64,000 nucleotides of DNA from assembly GCF_900188085.1 (NCBI RefSeq), contig NZ_FZOU01000005.1, positions 248,001 to 312,000 of the forward strand. The letters run 5' to 3'. Below, piece by piece: positions 15,982-26,226 of the stretch. Under the pieces are notes generated by a model, which worked only from the letters and a program-made list of their open reading frames with translations, was not told the origin of the DNA and ran no database searches. This DNA comes from Granulicella rosea. Its GTDB lineage: Bacteria; Acidobacteriota; Terriglobia; Terriglobales; Acidobacteriaceae. Numbering within the stretch: the stretch's first letter is position 1; each line of letters starts with the position of its first letter. Position numbers and translations under genes: made by a program.

Positions 15982-17717
15982 AGCTGCCGCATCTTTCTCG
16001 CACAAGAATCGTCCTGACAGGGCTGCTCTTCTCCATCGTGGCCGCGGCGTTTGGATGGCAGACGATCGGCAGGACCGCGCGTCCGGCGCCTCTTGCCGGG
16101 ATGCTGCCGCAGGGGGCGCTGCTGACCATCGAAAGCCCCGACTTCGCCGCGCTGCTGAACGCCTGGAACGCCAGCCCGGAGCAGGCCGCGTGGCTGAAGT
16201 CGGCCAACTACAGCGTCTTTTCGAACTCGCGGCTCTTCGGCCGGCTGAGCGATGCGCAGACTCAGTTCGAAAACGCCGCAGGCCTGCCCGCCGACGCGTC
16301 GCTGTTGAAGCAGGTCGCAGGCAAGCAGTCGATCTTCGCGTGGTACGACATCGGCAACCTGGAGTTCCTCTACCTGACGCGCATGCCCGCCGGTCAGTCC
16401 GCGCAGACGGCGCTGTTGCAGGGGCGTGCGAAGTGGTCGCGGCGAGAGTCGGCCGGCGTCGCCTTCTACATCCGCAAGACGCCCGCTGGGGCGGAGGGCC
16501 CCTCACGCACAGTGGCCTTCGCGACCAGTGGCGACTGGCTGTTGCTGGCAACACGCGAAGACCTGATGGCGCAGGCGCTGCGTCTGCTCGGCGGATCGTC
16601 GCAGGAGTCGGTCGCGGCCGAGCCCTGGTACAAGGACGCACAGGCAGCCGATGCGCAGGCCGCGAATCCTGACCTGCACATGGTGTTGAACCTCGATCGG
16701 CTTGTGCCCACGCCCTACTTCCGCAGCTACTGGGTGCAGCGAAATATTACGGAGATGGGTTCGTATCGCGCCGCCGTCGCTGATCTCTATCGCGAGTCCG
16801 GCCGGTTTCGCGAGGAGCGCGTGCTGATGCCGAAGGACAACCTGCCGGCGCAGGCGAGCGGCGTCAATCTGGGGCAGCTCGCGGCTCTCGCGCCTGCCGG
16901 GACCGGCGTTTATCGCGCGACGTCCACGCAGGACGCGGCTGTGGCTTACGCGACGCTCGAAGAGAAGCTGCTGGACCGTGGAGGCAGCATCGGCGCGGCG
17001 CCGGTGGGGTCGGACGCGCCCGAGCCGGATGTCGAGGTCTCGCCCACGGGGAGCGCGTCGGACTTCGAGACGCGGATCGACGCGGTGGCCGCTGTCTCCG
17101 CGTCGCAGCCGAAGCCAAGGCCGGCGCTCCGGCAGCTCCTCGACGGCGCCGGTCTCGAGGCCAGCCTGACGCTCGATTCCGCCGGCGCCGAGGCCGGACT
17201 GTGGATTCCGATTCGCTCCGCCGTCGTGCTGCAGGCGGCAAAGCCATGGGATGAGGCGGCGCTTGAAGCGGCTGTGCAGCAGGATCTGCGCGGACGCCTG
17301 ACTGCCGGAACGCTGGGGCTGGAGTGGCTGCCGCGCACGGTCGAAGGGCATGCCTTCCACGTGCTCGGCGGGGCGCACCCGCTGGCGCTGGCGGTGGAGG
17401 GCAACCTCTGCCTGCTCGCGAACGACCCGGCGCTCATGGCCTCGCTGCTGGCGCGTCTACATGCGTCGCCGCTGGACGCTCCGAACGCAAGCCTGATCGC
17501 GGGCTTCGATCATGCCAGCCAGCGCGGGCCGTATCTGCGGCTGGCGGGTCTGCTCGATGGCGGTGGAAACGCATCCGAAGGGGCTGCGCCGGCGTTCTTC
17601 CCGGGGACCGTTGGCAGCCTGTCGCAGAGCTTCGCTACGTTGGCCAGCGAGCAGATCGTGGAACGGCCGGACGGCGCGAACCTGCACCAGACCGTCACGT
17701 ATCAATGGCAGAAGTAA
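15978..17717 (+). CDS. Membrane-anchored protein of unknown function
   Basis: A 579-residue protein with AAGGAGG six bases before the ATG, which lies in the previous gene's stop (ATGA). Residues about 10-27 (IVLTGLLFSIVAAAFGW) form a single signal-anchor; the remainder should be outside the cytoplasm. The layout resembles bacterial proteins that compute a per-chain penalty against substrate proteins (DUF3352-like: GALLTIESPDFAALLNAW, then alternating alpha/beta modules), but I cannot assign it firmly. No catalytic motif is visible. It is the fourth gene of the five-gene coupled unit and overlaps the SpoIID-like gene by one base (TAATG). Confidence 0.8.
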   Translation: MKLPHLSRTRIVLTGLLFSIVAAAFGWQTIGRTARPAPLAGMLPQGALLTIESPDFAALLNAWNASPEQAAWLKSANYSVFSNSRLFGRLSDAQTQFENAAGLPADASLLKQVAGKQSIFAWYDIGNLEFLYLTRMPAGQSAQTALLQGRAKWSRRESAGVAFYIRKTPAGAEGPSRTVAFATSGDWLLLATREDLMAQALRLLGGSSQESVAAEPWYKDAQAADAQAANPDLHMVLNLDRLVPTPYFRSYWVQRNITEMGSYRAAVADLYRESGRFREERVLMPKDNLPAQASGVNLGQLAALAPAGTGVYRATSTQDAAVAYATLEEKLLDRGGSIGAAPVGSDAPEPDVEVSPTGSASDFETRIDAVAAVSASQPKPRPALRQLLDGAGLEASLTLDSAGAEAGLWIPIRSAVVLQAAKPWDEAALEAAVQQDLRGRLTAGTLGLEWLPRTVEGHAFHVLGGAHPLALAVEGNLCLLANDPALMASLLARLHASPLDAPNASLIAGFDHASQRGPYLRLAGLLDGGGNASEGAAPAFFPGTVGSLSQSFATLASEQIVERPDGANLHQTVTYQWQK

Positions 17718-18832
17718 TGCGGGTGCTTTCCTTCCACGCGCTTGCGCTCGCCATTCTGCTCGCTCCCGGCATCGCGCACGCGCAACAGACGCCGCCCGCG
17801 ACCGTCCGCATCTCGGTGTTCAGCCTCTTCCATCCGCGCGACCTCATTCTTCATCCCATTGTGGGGCGCTCGCTTGCGGTCCGGCTCGACGGGCAAGCGC
17901 GTACGCTCCGCCGGCAAGACATGTTAGCCATTCATGCCGACGGGACGTTGCTGCGTATGCAGATCGCGGGCGAGCCCATCGTCGCGCGCACGCTGACAAC
18001 GGAGCGTGGACAGAGCTTCGAGCTGGAAGTTCCAGGCAAGCTACGGCGGCTCTATCGCGGGACGCTCACGCTGGCGGCCGGCGAGACGCTGCAACCCATC
18101 GTGACCATGGAGACCGAGGTCGCCGTCGCGTCGATCGTGCAGGCGGAGTCGCCGCCGGGCGCGCCGCGCGAGGCCTTGAAGGCGCAGGCCATCGTCTCGC
18201 GCTCGTATCTGCTGGCGAACCTCGCCCCGGCCCGCGCATACGACGCGACCGACACGACGCGCGATCAGTTTCTGCGCTCTCCTCCGCCTGCCGGAAGCCC
18301 CGCTGCGGAGGCCGCGCGCGCCACCGCCGGGCAGGTGCTGCTCTGGCAGCCTGAGGCCGGCGCGCCGAAGCGGATCGTCTCGGCGATGTACTCGCGCAGT
18401 TGCGCTGGGGTGACGCATACGCTGGCGGAGATCGGACGCAGCGGCGAGGCGGGGTACCCGTTCTATGCGGTGCGCTGCCCGCTGCATGCGGCTCACCCGG
18501 AGCTCTGGAGCAGGGATGTCGCCGCGCCCGCGCCGAAGACCGAGCAGGAGCGGATCGCGTACAACCGCGAGCATGGTTGGGAGTCGATCCCGTCCACGCC
18601 CTCATCGCGATCCGGCACGACGGTGCAGGGAAGCGGGCAGGGTCATGGCGTCGGCCTGTGCCAGACCGGGGCGGCCGACCTCGCATCGCACGGAGCCACG
18701 GCGGCGCGAATTCTCGCGCTTTACTTCCCGAATACGATCATGGGGCGCCCAGGAGCTGCGTCTCCTGCAGCAGGTCCACCATGGATTGATAGAGCCGGTT
18801 CTTCAGCTCGAAGCGGTTCTCCGCGCGGGTGA
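17717..18832 (+). CDS. SpoIID/LytB-domain protein (putative peptidoglycan lytic or amidase-enhancer protein)
   Basis: A 371-residue protein with a signal peptide (VLSFHALALAILLAPGIAHA). SpoIID/LytB features are clear: VASIVQAESPPGAPREALKA followed by QAIVSRSYLLA, and the conserved QGHGVGLCQTGAADLASHG near residue 310. Members of this family bind or cleave denuded glycan strands in the cell wall. ATG 17717 overlaps the upstream stop as TAATG; an in-frame ATG at 17705 would put four residues before the signal. The family normally ends soon after ALYFPNT (about residue 338). Here the frame continues 30 more residues into the end of the convergent mscS-like gene, overlapping it by 95 bases, so the tail is probably non-functional. 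Last gene of the coupled unit. Confidence 0.85.
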   Translation: MRVLSFHALALAILLAPGIAHAQQTPPATVRISVFSLFHPRDLILHPIVGRSLAVRLDGQARTLRRQDMLAIHADGTLLRMQIAGEPIVARTLTTERGQSFELEVPGKLRRLYRGTLTLAAGETLQPIVTMETEVAVASIVQAESPPGAPREALKAQAIVSRSYLLANLAPARAYDATDTTRDQFLRSPPPAGSPAAEAARATAGQVLLWQPEAGAPKRIVSAMYSRSCAGVTHTLAEIGRSGEAGYPFYAVRCPLHAAHPELWSRDVAAPAPKTEQERIAYNREHGWESIPSTPSSRSGTTVQGSGQGHGVGLCQTGAADLASHGATAARILALYFPNTIMGRPGAASPAAGPPWIDRAGSSARSGSPRG

Positions 18833-20486
18833 CGTAGCGGACGATCACGTCGACGCCGCTGGCTGCCGGGCGCAGGTCGAGCGTGGGTTGCGCGCTGAAC
18901 TGGCTCAGGCTGTTGCGTTCGACCACGCGCTGCCACTCCTGCTCGGCCTGTGCGACGTCCTGCACGGTCGCCTCGGTCACGAAGGCGCGCACCTTTTCGA
19001 GCGCTCCGGCGGAGGCCGCGGCGGCGGGGATGCTGAGCCGGATCTCGTCCCACATCCACTGTCCGGAGGTGGAGAAGTTGAAGTACTGCCCGCGAATGGC
19101 GAAGCCGTTCAGGAAGGTGACCCGTCGGCCGGTCGGGTGGCCGTGCGAGGTCCAGTTGCCGGTCTCGAGCAGCGATGTGCGGAAGAGGCCGATCTCCAGC
19201 ACCTCGCCGCCGATCGAATCGATCTCGACCCAGTCGCCGACGCGGATGCCGTTCTTGCCCATCAGCACGAACCAGCCGCAGAAGGCGACGATGAAGTCCT
19301 GGAAGACGACCGTCAGACCGGCGGTCGCGAGACCCAGGATGGTCGGAACCTGCTCCGGAGGGCCGAAGACGATCAGCAGGATCAGCAGCAGGCCGACGAA
19401 CTGGATGGCGACGTCGAGAATCGTCTGCAGCGTATGGATGCGGCGGCGGTCGGTGGCGACGCGGTGCAGCACCAGCCGCGCGCAGTGAATCGCCAGCACC
19501 GTCATCAGCACGACAAAGGCGACCCAGGCGAAGGAGACCATCAGCATATGGTCGACGATCCTGTGTTGCATCCAGACCTGCGCCTGCCATCGCCGGTAGA
19601 TCTCGGCCAGACGCTGCTCGCATTGAATGCGGTCGTCGAGGATGCTCATCATGGAGCGCTGCGTGGCCAGCGCCTGCAGCATGTGGACGCGGGCCGCGCC
19701 CGTCTGCCCTGTCTGTTGTCCCGTCTGCTGCGAGAGGCCTTCGAGCGAGTCGTGCTCGGCGGCCATCGGCTTCACCTCGGCCAGCGCCTCCTGTTCGGCC
19801 TGGGCCAGCAGCTCGGCGCGGCTGCGCTGGTCGAACCACGCCTGCGCGCGGCCGAAGAGCGTGCGATAGCGCTTGGCGGAGATGACGGCGATCTCGCCGT
19901 TCGCCTGCTCCTGCGCCTCGTGCTTCTTCATGGCGGCCTCGTGCGTGGCAAGCTCCTGCTGGACCTCGGCGCGGGTGTCGCCGGTGGCGCGAGCCAGATC
20001 CTGCTGGGCGTCGGCCAGCTCGTTCTGGTCGAGCGTCAGTTGCGCCTTCGCCACGTCCAGGTCGTCGCCCGCGGCGGACTCGGTTCCGGCGTTCTTCGCC
20101 GCCGCGGTCAAGCTGTCGACCTGCGTCTGGTCGGTCTTCACCGAGGCCTGCAGGGTGGCGACCTTCTGCTCGAGGTCGAGCGCGCCGCCATGCAGCTTAT
20201 GCGTCTGGATCGTGGCCTTGCGCAGCGCGAGCGCAAAGGCCTGATCGACCTCATGGTCGGCCAGCCGCGCGGCGTCGCGGGCCAGCGCCTGCTCCTCGGC
20301 GGAGACCGCGAGCGGCTCCAGCGCGGCGATGGTCTGCCACGGCCGCTGGTCGACCAACTCGGCGGAGGCGCCGCCACGCCGCGCCGGCAGATGCTGCATC
20401 GCGCTGCGCGTCATAAAGGCCGCCGCCACGAAGATCGCCAGCGCCACGGCGGGCGCGAGCACAAGGATGCGTCGAAGCTCTTTCAT
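18738..20486 (-). CDS. MscS-family mechanosensitive channel with a long coiled-coil N-terminal region
   Basis: A 582-residue protein. After an N-terminal hydrophobic segment (residues 7-25), residues about 60-250 are rich in Ala, Gln and Glu and predict a long coiled coil. Several membrane helices follow (about 300-400), including the pore-lining segment GLATAGLTVVFQDFIVAF, then the MscS beta domain with NGIRVGDWVEIDSIGGEV and FLNGFAIRGQYFNFS. It would open under membrane tension to release solutes during osmotic downshift. The start has a purine-rich ribosome site (GGAAAGGTAGTGGA). Convergent overlap of 95 bases with the SpoIID-like gene. The coiled-coil region is probably periplasmic, as in the large MscK-type proteins. 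Confidence 0.88.
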   Translation of the reverse strand: MKELRRILVLAPAVALAIFVAAAFMTRSAMQHLPARRGGASAELVDQRPWQTIAALEPLAVSAEEQALARDAARLADHEVDQAFALALRKATIQTHKLHGGALDLEQKVATLQASVKTDQTQVDSLTAAAKNAGTESAAGDDLDVAKAQLTLDQNELADAQQDLARATGDTRAEVQQELATHEAAMKKHEAQEQANGEIAVISAKRYRTLFGRAQAWFDQRSRAELLAQAEQEALAEVKPMAAEHDSLEGLSQQTGQQTGQTGAARVHMLQALATQRSMMSILDDRIQCEQRLAEIYRRWQAQVWMQHRIVDHMLMVSFAWVAFVVLMTVLAIHCARLVLHRVATDRRRIHTLQTILDVAIQFVGLLLILLIVFGPPEQVPTILGLATAGLTVVFQDFIVAFCGWFVLMGKNGIRVGDWVEIDSIGGEVLEIGLFRTSLLETGNWTSHGHPTGRRVTFLNGFAIRGQYFNFSTSGQWMWDEIRLSIPAAAASAGALEKVRAFVTEATVQDVAQAEQEWQRVVERNSLSQFSAQPTLDLRPAASGVDVIVRYVTRAENRFELKNRLYQSMVDLLQETQLLGAP

Positions 20487-20520
20487 TCCACTACCTTTCC
20501 GCTACGGACAAGAGACAAGG

Positions 20521-20575
20521 GCAAGAGCGTAATACGGGGTTCTCTCCACTGCGCTGCGCTCCGGTCGAGATGACG
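20521..20575. repeat. Dispersed intergenic repeat, family A (single arm)
   Basis: This stretch between the mscS-like and wspR-like genes matches the right arm of the inverted repeat at 58850-58923: a run beginning GCAAGAGCG, then AATACGGGG, TCTCTCC and GGTCGAGATGACG. It seems to be a half copy of the same family. Confidence 0.6.
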
Positions 20576-20617
20576 AGTACCTGGGATTGGGAAGACATTG
20601 CCCGTCCCCGGGAGATG

Positions 20618-21691
20618 TCAGATCTCAGACACTACCGCCCAATCCGCGCCGCTGCGGACGTTCATGGCGACGCAGTTGCGGCCGGCCTCCTTGGCCTGAT
20701 AGAGCGCGCGGTCGGCTGCGTCGATCAGCGCGTCGGGGGACTCGCCGGGCTGTGGAACCATCGATGCGCCGCCGACGCTGACGGTCAGGTAACGATTGGC
20801 GCCCTGCGGATGCGGCAGTTGCAGCGCCTCGATGCTCTGGCGCAGGCGTTCGCCCAGGGCCTTGTGCTCGGCGGGCGTCAGGCCGGAGAGGACGATCGCG
20901 AACTCGTCGCCGCCGAATCGCGCCGCGCAGTCCAGCGCCGGCCGGTAGTGAGCCAGGATGACCTCGGCGACGGACTTCAGGATGGCGTCGCCCGCCAGGT
21001 GGCCGCTGGTGTCGTTGAAGTGCTTGAAGTCGTCCACGTCGACCATCAGCAGGGAGAGCAGGGCGCCGGTCTCGGCCGAGCGCTTCCATTCCACCTCAAT
21101 GTGCCGGTCGAAGTTGCGGCGATTGCTCAGGCCGGTGAGGCCGTCGATGTTGGTCAGCCGCTGCAGCTCGAAGTTCATCTCCAGCAGTTGGCGCTGGCTC
21201 TCGCGCAGCTTGCGGTAGGCGTCGTCGCGCTGCAACTGGTTCAGGTAGGCGCGGGAGTGGTACTGGATGCGCGCGATCAGCTCGATCTCGTCCGGCAGCT
21301 TCACCAGATAGTCGTTCGCGCCGGACTGGAAGGCGGCGCGCTTGGTCGCGGGCTCGTCCTTGGCAGAGAGCACGATGATCGGGATGCGCGCGGTGGCGGG
21401 TGTGGCGCGGTAAAGCCGCACCAGGTCCAGTCCATCGAAGCCGGGCATGACGAGATCCTGCAGGATGACGGTGGGTTTCACCTCCTCGGCCAGCGCCAGC
21501 GCCTCCCGCGCGGAGGAGCAGAAGTGGAAATCCATGTTCAATTGCGTGGCGACCATGCGGCGGATCACCTCGCCGACGATCAGTTGGTCGTCGACCAGCA
21601 GGACCATGATGGCGTAGCCATCCTCCGGCGCGGCCATGGATGGGTTTGCGCCCCCGCGTTTTTCATCGAGCAAGCTGTTCATCCTCATCAT
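20618..21691 (-). CDS. wspR: WspR-like response regulator diguanylate cyclase
   Basis: A 357-residue protein strongly resembling WspR. The receiver domain (about 28-150) has the acidic pair VDDQ, phospho-acceptor Asp in ILQDLVMPGFDG, Ser in IIVLSAKDEP and Lys in NDYLVKLPDEIEL. A linker helix (YHSRAYLNQLQRDDAYRKL) leads to a GGDEF domain with intact RFGGDEF, so it should make cyclic di-GMP from GTP. WspR has an RxxD inhibitory site just before GGDEF; here the segment is RPALDCAARFGGDEF, RxxxD, with one extra residue, so feedback control may be altered. No other wsp genes (receptor, kinase, methyltransferase) are in the window. Start is uncertain by a few codons because ATG occurs three times at the beginning. 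Confidence 0.92.
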   Translation of the reverse strand: MMRMNSLLDEKRGGANPSMAAPEDGYAIMVLLVDDQLIVGEVIRRMVATQLNMDFHFCSSAREALALAEEVKPTVILQDLVMPGFDGLDLVRLYRATPATARIPIIVLSAKDEPATKRAAFQSGANDYLVKLPDEIELIARIQYHSRAYLNQLQRDDAYRKLRESQRQLLEMNFELQRLTNIDGLTGLSNRRNFDRHIEVEWKRSAETGALLSLLMVDVDDFKHFNDTSGHLAGDAILKSVAEVILAHYRPALDCAARFGGDEFAIVLSGLTPAEHKALGERLRQSIEALQLPHPQGANRYLTVSVGGASMVPQPGESPDALIDAADRALYQAKEAGRNCVAMNVRSGADWAVVSEI

Positions 21692-22147
21692 TTACCCGGT
21701 TCAGTATAGTTTGTTGCGCTCCGGGCGGCGGCGCCTCGCATCCGGGAGAATCTCGCCCGAGGTCGAAAAAAGACTGCCAAGAAACGGCGTGACCCCAGTA
21801 TGATGAGGACACAACTCAGCAGGTATCCGTCCATGTCGAAGACATCCGAGGGGCAACATCAGAGCTTCGGTCTGCGCTGCCGCTGCCGTTCCAGCGCACG
21901 GTCCCTTGTACGCTCACGCCGTCGCTGGTTTGAGTCTCCGCTTCGTCTGTTTCGCGTCGTTGTTTATCGTTGCTCGGGTTGTCGACGACGCATTTATCAG
22001 TCTGGCAACGCCTGACCTTAGTTTTTGCACGGAAAGAATTTGTGCTGACGGCCCACGGAATGGCGGGGTATGCGCTATGATTTCGCGCGGACCTGAAGTG
22101 ACTACCGCGCGTCGTCAAAACACATCAGTAAAGGATCAGGCAACCCG
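21692..22147. other. Intergenic region without a recognisable gene
   Basis: About 455 bases between the divergent wspR-like and glycosyltransferase genes. Several short frames cross it on both strands but none has a plausible start, composition or family match. It must hold both promoters; a TATGAT at 22075-22080 is a possible -10 box for the glycosyltransferase but has no good -35 partner. Confidence 0.5.
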
Positions 22148-23086
22148 TTGATTTCCGTACTCATTCTGACCCGAAACGAGCAGCTCGACCTACCTGCGGC
22201 GCTGGCCTCCGTTGCCTGGTCCGACGACGTTCACGTGCTGGATTCCTGTTCGACCGATGCAACGGTCGAAATCGCACGCGCGGCGGGTGCAAGCGTGCAT
22301 ACGCGCGTCTTCGACGACTACGCCAGCCAGCGCAACGCGGGGCTGCGGCTGCCTTTCAAGCATGAGTGGGTCTTCCTGCTGGACGCCGACGAGCGGGCAA
22401 CGCCCGAGCTTGCCGTGGAGATGCAGCAGGTCGTGCGCAACCTGGCGCGCAACGCCGACGGCTGCGATCCCAATCTGCAGGTCTCCGGATTCCGTCTTCG
22501 CCGGCGCGATTTCCTCTTTGGAACCTGGCTGCGGCATGCGCAGATCTCGCCGTTTTATATCCGGCTGGTCCGGCCGAGCCGCACAAGTTACAGCCGCGCC
22601 ATCAATGAGGTGCTGCATGTGGCGGGCGACGCCGGTCTCTGCGTCAAGGATCTGCAGCACGCGGTCGATCACTATCCCTTCAACAAGGGATTCGCCCATT
22701 GGGTTTCGAAGCACAATCTCTACTCCACCATGGAGGCGGAGCTGATCTACCGGGAGCAGGGGCTGCAGAACCCCTCGCTGCGCACCGCATTGACGGAGAA
22801 GGACTTTCATCTGCGCCGGCGCCATCAGAAGGCGCTCTTCTACCGGTTGCCTGCGCGGCACGTGGTGAAGTGGGCGTACATGATGTTCTTCCGGGGCGCG
22901 CTGCTCGACGGCGGCGCCGGGGTAATCTACGCCACGCTGCAATCGTTTTACGAGTACTTGATCGTGGTGAAGACCGAGGAGCTGCGCCGGGCGGGACAGC
23001 GTGTCGAACAGCGCACCGACGCTCCGGCTGCTCCCGTGCAAGTGGTGCATGCCATCGCCGAGCCTACAAGCAGCCACCGGCGTTGA
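22148..23086 (+). CDS. Family 2 glycosyltransferase (WaaE/KdtX-like)
   Basis: A 312-residue GT-A enzyme. It begins [20 protein letters not shown], the nucleotide-sugar binding start typical of the WaaE-like group, and has the metal-binding LLDADERA near residue 80. The downstream sequence ([28 protein letters not shown]) is also typical. It is probably cytosolic or membrane-associated through the hydrophobic C-terminal part ([20 protein letters not shown]). It likely adds a sugar to a lipid A core or other surface glycan. The start is TTG at 22148, preceded by AAAGGA at suitable distance; no ATG fits. The last 30 residues are Ala/Pro-rich and variable. Confidence 0.85.
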   Translation: MISVLILTRNEQLDLPAALASVAWSDDVHVLDSCSTDATVEIARAAGASVHTRVFDDYASQRNAGLRLPFKHEWVFLLDADERATPELAVEMQQVVRNLARNADGCDPNLQVSGFRLRRRDFLFGTWLRHAQISPFYIRLVRPSRTSYSRAINEVLHVAGDAGLCVKDLQHAVDHYPFNKGFAHWVSKHNLYSTMEAELIYREQGLQNPSLRTALTEKDFHLRRRHQKALFYRLPARHVVKWAYMMFFRGALLDGGAGVIYATLQSFYEYLIVVKTEELRRAGQRVEQRTDAPAAPVQVVHAIAEPTSSHRR

Positions 23087-23153
23087 CTCCGGCAATCGGA
23101 GTGCCCGGCATTCCGATTTCCACCAGGCAGCCTCATCCACATGTCCGACCGTC

Positions 23154-23159
23154 TACAAT
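23154..23159 (+). promoter_or_regulatory. Possible -10 box giving a leaderless glmS transcript
   Basis: TACAAT ends seven bases before the A of the glmS ATG, so transcription could begin at or next to the start codon. No Shine-Dalgarno is visible upstream and no good -35 box was found, which fits but does not prove leaderless expression. Confidence 0.35.
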
Positions 23160-23165
23160 CCCATC

Positions 23166-25130
<1,965 letters not shown>

Positions 25131-25146
25131 GCAGGATGCTTCGCCA

Positions 25147-26226
25147 CTAAGCTGATAAACCAGAGTCGGTATCGTCGGGGATCACGTCGACACCAGTCGC
25201 TAGAATAAGAGATTCTTTGCGTGCGATCTCTATTTTCTCGTCGCCGACAGTAATACGGATCTTACCCATCTCTGAGTGGAGGGTAAGATCCGGGAGACAC
25301 TGACCTGAAGAATCTAGAATGTCGGCAATCGGCTCTTTGACGTATTTATCAAGGAAACGAGCCATCGTCTTTCCAGCCGCACTTTCTAAGTGCGCCCATG
25401 CAGCTTCACCAAGATAAACATCGCCTTTGGCTTCATGGAAAGCCCCAGTGAGTTCGATTAGCTTGGCATTAGACGTAGGGTCTAAAACCAGCAACACGGG
25501 TTTATATCCGCTTGCGGCAACTTCAGTAGGAAAGCTGAGTTCTTCGCCCCAGCGCCCCTGACCCGAAGCCGCTATCGTAACCCTAATCTTGACCTCGTAA
25601 GCAGCTTTAATTTCCTCTCTGAGGCAATCGACCTGACGACCTCCTGCTTTTTCACCGAGACGCTTAATCGGGCTGTTCTTGGCCCCGAACGCTACACCCC
25701 CGATGCAATGGGCAATAATTGGTTCAAAGAGATAACCTGTTTCTTGTCCGGCGCGATTATCTATATCAAACATCCACTTGCGCCAAAAGAGAAATGCGGC
25801 GAGTGCCGGTGTGCCCATGCTGCCGTATTGAAGCAGACCTCTCGGTCCTACCTGATCGGCGGTAGGGAGGGGCTGCGCCATTAGTATTCTGGAATATTTC
25901 AACCTCGCCTTATGTAATTTAGCTAGACAAAGGAAATAGCCGTCAGCGTCGGCAACTTTCGCAAGCACTCTTTCGTATATTTCGAGGAAGTCTAGCCCTT
26001 TGAGGCGGAGTTTTTCCGGGTTAGGTGAGAAGATGCCTCCTAGATTTACTGCGATCTCAGGAAAGTCTTTGGTTATGTTGAGGTCGCGAGCCAAAACTGT
26101 AAGAAGATAGCAGCAGATGGATTCATCGAGAGTGCTGTCGATATCACTTCCGCCGGACGCTCTAATCTTAGTGAGTGCTTGCAGTTGACTTTTAGACAGA
26201 GGCAAAGGGGAAGGTCTCCTGATCAT
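25147..26226 (-). CDS. Type II restriction endonuclease (ApaLI-like, tentative)
   Basis: A 359-residue protein overlapping the end of the cytosine methyltransferase gene by 35 bases, in the position expected for its partner nuclease. A PD-(D/E)xK-type active site is visible: Asp200 in GRQVDCLREE, then Glu211 and Lys213 in AAYEVKIRV. The following segment RVTIAASGQGRWGEELSFP is what I recall from ApaLI-like enzymes, but the family call is tentative and the recognition site is not deducible. It would cut unmodified foreign DNA. Base composition is much less GC-rich than the flanks, pointing to horizontal acquisition with the methylase. Confidence 0.75.
   Translation of the reverse strand: MIRRPSPLPLSKSQLQALTKIRASGGSDIDSTLDESICCYLLTVLARDLNITKDFPEIAVNLGGIFSPNPEKLRLKGLDFLEIYERVLAKVADADGYFLCLAKLHKARLKYSRILMAQPLPTADQVGPRGLLQYGSMGTPALAAFLFWRKWMFDIDNRAGQETGYLFEPIIAHCIGGVAFGAKNSPIKRLGEKAGGRQVDCLREEIKAAYEVKIRVTIAASGQGRWGEELSFPTEVAASGYKPVLLVLDPTSNAKLIELTGAFHEAKGDVYLGEAAWAHLESAAGKTMARFLDKYVKEPIADILDSSGQCLPDLTLHSEMGKIRITVGDEKIEIARKESLILATGVDVIPDDTDSGLSA

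Noticed and set aside
13330..16641. Very long (1103-codon) open frame on the minus strand
   Set aside because: It is antisense to the giant TPR gene, Arg/Gly/Pro-rich without domains, and results from high GC codon use in the real frame.
23087..23165. A glmS ribozyme upstream of glmS
   Set aside because: Only 79 bases lie between the glycosyltransferase stop and the glmS start, too short for that ribozyme, and its core sequence is absent.
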